Below the pieces are notes generated by a model, which saw only the letters and a list, made by a program, of their open reading frames with translations, ran no database searches and was not told the DNA's origin. Below, one piece after another: positions 14,421 to 16,670 of a stretch of 16,670 nt of DNA (position 1 is the first letter of the stretch; each line of letters opens with the position of its first letter). The stretch is from CALHKP01 sp963558075 (lineage in GTDB: Bacteria > Bacillota > Clostridia > Peptostreptococcales > Anaerovoracaceae), in assembly GCA_963558075.1 (NCBI GenBank), contig CAUWFN010000042.1, forward strand, positions 1-16,670, written 5' to 3'. A program made the position numbers and the translations under genes.

Positions 14421-15617
14421 TTAGCTGACAACTACTTTCGCAGTGTCCTGACTTATTTTCACACCGGAAACCGAAACAGATGGTTTGACAGTAATTTTCA
14501 CATCAAAGCTTCCCGCCTCGGCAAAGGATGCAACATCTACACTCAGTGCGAAGTCTTCTTTTTTCAATGATTCAACTATGTCTTTTTTATCTGTAACAGT
14601 TATGTCCACTGTAAATGTCTGTTCAAAGCTGTATTTAAAGCCATCTTTCTTTCCAGCAAAATCTATATCATCAGAGCTTATGCTAAAAGTCTTTGATTCG
14701 AGAGATTCAACAGAAACCTTCACATATAGCTTTTCATTTTTCTCAGATAGAATTATACCTTCCGGAAGCTTTACGTTAAGCTCCACATGGCTACCATCTC
14801 CAAGATTTGATATATCTATGCTTCCTGCATCAACTGAGTCTATCTTCTTGAGGTCTGCTGATTTTCCAGCTATGATCACTTCTTTTGGATACTCTGCCTC
14901 TCTTGTTAGACCGTCCGATGAGTTGTCAATTATATTTACATTTAATTTTACTGTCTTCGTTTCTGAGATTACAGAATCTACAGAAACTGTGTTCTTGCTA
15001 AGAGAAACATTATCAACTATATCACCCTTTCTATCTACAGGAACGAGCTTACACTTAGTAGTTGTAACATCCTCTGAGATGTTAAGGACATTGATAGTTC
15101 CGACAGCTTCCTTAACCTTATCTACGTTTGACTCAGCTCCAGATACCTTTACCTCATCAAAGCTCTTTGATACGGTTTCGCCTTCTTTTGGTGCCTCAAG
15201 ATTTCCACTGTAATGAATAGTTACAGGTACTTCCTTGGATACAAGATTTTCCACCTTAACAGAGACAGCGCTTATGCTCTTCTTAGAAACAGTTACGCCA
15301 TCCGGAGCCTTGACAGAAACACTTATCTCATTTTCGCCTTTCACTGCTGTCCCAAGGTCAACAACAGCAGAAATATCATCAGGTCCGAGCTTGGAAATCT
15401 CAGATCTGCTACCTGCGACCTCAACCTCAAGGCTATATGCACTGGCTTCACTCATCGCAAGTCCTCTCTCTGCAAGCATATCAGAATGTGTATATTTTAT
15501 TTCTACATCCTTGATAGTTCTCTCAGCTGTAGGATTAATTTCTCCTACAACATATGCCCAGAGACTTATTGCCAGTATTATCGATATTATCATGTTAAAT
15601 TTCTTATTTCCCAGCAT
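14421..15617 (-). CDS. cdaR: CdaA regulatory protein CdaR (YbbR-domain protein)
   Basis: CdaR is a membrane-anchored extracytoplasmic protein that modulates the diadenylate cyclase CdaA. The 398-residue sequence starts with a short basic stretch (MLGNKKF), then a single hydrophobic segment at about 8-25 (NMIISIILAISLWAYVVG), which would anchor it with the rest outside. The remainder is built of YbbR-like repeats, probably four, rich in Val, Ser, Asp and Lys, each with patterns such as VEVAGSRSEISKLGPDDISAV and VKVSGAESNVDKVKEAV. The start ATG lies inside the last codons of cdaA; the two genes overlap by 14 nt, suggesting translational coupling. A GGGAAGAAG stretch precedes the start. Two long plus-strand frames opposite this gene are Ser/Thr/Phe-rich shadows. 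Confidence 0.92.
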   Translation of the reverse strand: MLGNKKFNMIISIILAISLWAYVVGEINPTAERTIKDVEIKYTHSDMLAERGLAMSEASAYSLEVEVAGSRSEISKLGPDDISAVVDLGTAVKGENEISVSVKAPDGVTVSKKSISAVSVKVENLVSKEVPVTIHYSGNLEAPKEGETVSKSFDEVKVSGAESNVDKVKEAVGTINVLNISEDVTTTKCKLVPVDRKGDIVDNVSLSKNTVSVDSVISETKTVKLNVNIIDNSSDGLTREAEYPKEVIIAGKSADLKKIDSVDAGSIDISNLGDGSHVELNVKLPEGIILSEKNEKLYVKVSVESLESKTFSISSDDIDFAGKKDGFKYSFEQTFTVDITVTDKKDIVESLKKEDFALSVDVASFAEAGSFDVKITVKPSVSVSGVKISQDTAKVVVS

Positions 15618-16452
15618 CTTTCTTCTTCCCCATTTTACATTTGATTTTACTTATCAGCTGCGGATTATCATCCACATTCGGTATGTACAGATTAAGGAAC
15701 ATCTTCTCTACAGCCTTAGCATCCAAGAATCTCTTCAGCTTTCCGCCAGAAGCCACCGAAATAACGCCTGTCTCCTCACTTACGATCAAAGTAATTGCGT
15801 CCGAATTCTCTGTGATTCCAATGCCTGCACGATGACGCGTTCCAAGGTTCTTGTTAAGATTCTTGTTTGCCGTAAGCGGAAGCACGCAGCCTGCAGCATA
15901 GATTCTGTCTCCTCTTATGATTACAGCTCCGTCGTGAAGCGGGGCACCCTCATAGAATATATTTCCAAGGAGCTGAGCTGATATGTCAGCATCCACAATT
16001 GTTCCGGTTTCTGTTATATCTGTCAGGGAAACCTCCTGCTCTATTACTATTAGAGCACCTGTACGTGATTCAGAAAAGCTCGATACAGCCTTTACAAACT
16101 CGTCTGTGATTTCCTTTGCTTTTGTCTTGTCAACCTGACCAAAAGTATTCTTGCTTAGCTTGCTTCTTCCTACATATTCAAGACCTCTTCTGAGCTCCGG
16201 CTGAAATACAACAACAAGGGCGATAACACCCATTGTCATAGTTCCTTTGAGAAGCCAGTTAAGTGTATAAAGATGCAGAATATCTGAAAGCAGGAACGTG
16301 ATTACGAGAACCAGAAGTCCCTTGACAAGCTGCTGAGCTCTAGTCTCTCTGATAAACCCAAGTATTTTATAAAATATGAACGCTACAACCAGTATGTCTA
16401 TTACATCCATTATACTGATTCCGGCAATTATGTTTGCAAAAAAATCACTCAT
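15604..16452 (-). CDS. cdaA: Diadenylate cyclase CdaA (c-di-AMP synthase)
   Basis: CdaA condenses two ATP molecules into c-di-AMP, a second messenger controlling potassium and osmolyte uptake and cell-wall balance in Firmicutes. The 282-residue protein has three predicted transmembrane segments in the first 85 residues (about 12-34, 42-60 and 62-84), then the cytoplasmic DAC domain with the DGA motif in PLHDGAVIIRG (174-176) and the RHR motif in GTRHRAGIGI (204-210); both are needed for catalysis and are intact. I begin at ATG 16452 because GGGAG sits 8 nt upstream; a longer in-frame TTG start at 16467 would overlap that site. It is first in the operon cdaA-cdaR-glmM-glmS-ahcY-DUF436, with a promoter-like sequence about 75-105 nt upstream. 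Confidence 0.95.
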   Translation of the reverse strand: MSDFFANIIAGISIMDVIDILVVAFIFYKILGFIRETRAQQLVKGLLVLVITFLLSDILHLYTLNWLLKGTMTMGVIALVVVFQPELRRGLEYVGRSKLSKNTFGQVDKTKAKEITDEFVKAVSSFSESRTGALIVIEQEVSLTDITETGTIVDADISAQLLGNIFYEGAPLHDGAVIIRGDRIYAAGCVLPLTANKNLNKNLGTRHRAGIGITENSDAITLIVSEETGVISVASGGKLKRFLDAKAVEKMFLNLYIPNVDDNPQLISKIKCKMGKKKDAGK

Positions 16453-16491
16453 AACAAATTCTCCCAACGTCTGTTTACATGTTAATAATCA

Positions 16492-16507
16492 AGGCGCATC
16501 AGCGCCC
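16492..16507 (-). other. Short hairpin in the cdaA leader
   Basis: GGCGC (16493-16497) pairs with GCGCC (16502-16506) around a 4-nt loop, about 40 nt before the cdaA start. The stem is only 5 bp with no U-run, so it is more likely a leader structure than a terminator. Confidence 0.35.
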
Positions 16508-16527
16508 GTAAGTCATATTCATTATCC

Positions 16528-16556
16528 ATTATATTTTACTAAAATTTACAGTGAAA
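16528..16556 (-). promoter_or_regulatory. Probable promoter of the cdaA operon
   Basis: Read on the reverse strand, TTTCAC (16556-16551) and a perfect TATAAT (16533-16528) are separated by 17 nt. Transcription would begin near 16521 and give a leader of about 70 nt containing the small hairpin at 16492-16507. The position, between a terminator at the window edge and the first gene of the operon, supports the call. The rest of 16557-16640 is AT-rich and shows nothing else clear. Confidence 0.65.
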
Positions 16557-16642
16557 TTCAATACTGTGCGGCAATTAATATGTGTTTATTATGTGTCGGA
16601 AAGCTGATTTTATCAATGCTTTGACAGCACAAAAAAATCTTA

Positions 16643-16670
16643 AAAAAACAAAGCAGGTGCATTTTGCACC
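16643..16670 (-). terminator. Terminator of an upstream minus-strand gene, cut by the window edge
   Basis: On the reverse strand GGTGCA-AAA-TGCACC (16670-16656) forms a perfect 6-bp hairpin, followed by TGCTTTG and a run of seven T residues. The stem probably extends past the window, because the bases CAAAGCA just outside the visible arm could pair with a mirror stretch that is not shown. It implies another leftward-transcribed gene to the right. Confidence 0.75.

Noticed and set aside
14485..15981. Long plus-strand frames (143 to 248 codons) opposite cdaR and cdaA
   Set aside because: They overlap each other and well-supported minus-strand genes, are rich in Ser/Thr/Phe as expected from antisense reading, and match no family I recognise.
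16621..16650. Plus-strand promoter beginning with the perfect -35 hexamer TTGACA
   Set aside because: No -10 box lies at a proper distance and no plus-strand gene follows before the window edge; the downstream bases are the A-run of a minus-strand terminator.

Overview
The window reads as a chromosomal stretch from an anaerobic, AT-rich, Gram-positive member of the Clostridia. The evidence is the [FeFe]-hydrogenase maturation set hydE-hydG-hydF with its small TM1266-type regulator, the Firmicutes-typical order cdaA-cdaR-glmM-glmS, strong purine-rich Shine-Dalgarno sites, occasional GTG starts and U-rich hairpin terminators. A family cannot be assigned safely. No transposase, phage gene, tRNA, rRNA or CRISPR array was seen.

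Layout, left to right. (1) 1-343: non-coding leader with a good sigma-A-type promoter feeding rpsT (ribosomal protein S20), which ends in a hairpin terminator. (2) 728-2251 (+) and 2406-3809 (-): two different MurE-type Mur ligases facing each other across a shared bidirectional terminator. The right-hand one shares a transcription unit with nadE (NAD synthetase). (3) From the divergent region at 4611-4775, a plus-strand operon makes the TM1266-like regulator, HydE, HydG and HydF, the machinery that builds the H-cluster of [FeFe] hydrogenase. The regulator-hydE gap holds a tandem array of 19-bp units organised as 57-bp super-repeats that can fold into hairpins. (4) A bidirectional terminator at 9140-9182 separates this operon from a convergent minus-strand operon: cdaA (c-di-AMP synthase), cdaR (its YbbR-domain regulator), glmM, glmS, ahcY (S-adenosylhomocysteine hydrolase) and a TIGR01440/DUF436 protein. 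Its promoter lies near 16528-16556, downstream of another terminator at the right edge.

How the genes work together. GlmS makes glucosamine-6-phosphate and GlmM converts it to glucosamine-1-phosphate for UDP-GlcNAc. CdaA/CdaR make and tune c-di-AMP, and GlmM is known to inhibit CdaA in other Firmicutes. The MurE paralogs act later in the same peptidoglycan pathway, so cell-wall supply dominates the window. The hyd block is a separate anaerobic-energy module with no structural hydrogenase here. AhcY adds methyl-cycle housekeeping to the end of the cell-wall operon.

No wholly new multi-gene system is evident. The least-explained features are the phased 19/57-bp hairpin array inside the hyd operon, the two unlike MurE paralogs with non-canonical amino-acid-selectivity motifs, and the two GC-rich hairpins in front of ahcY.
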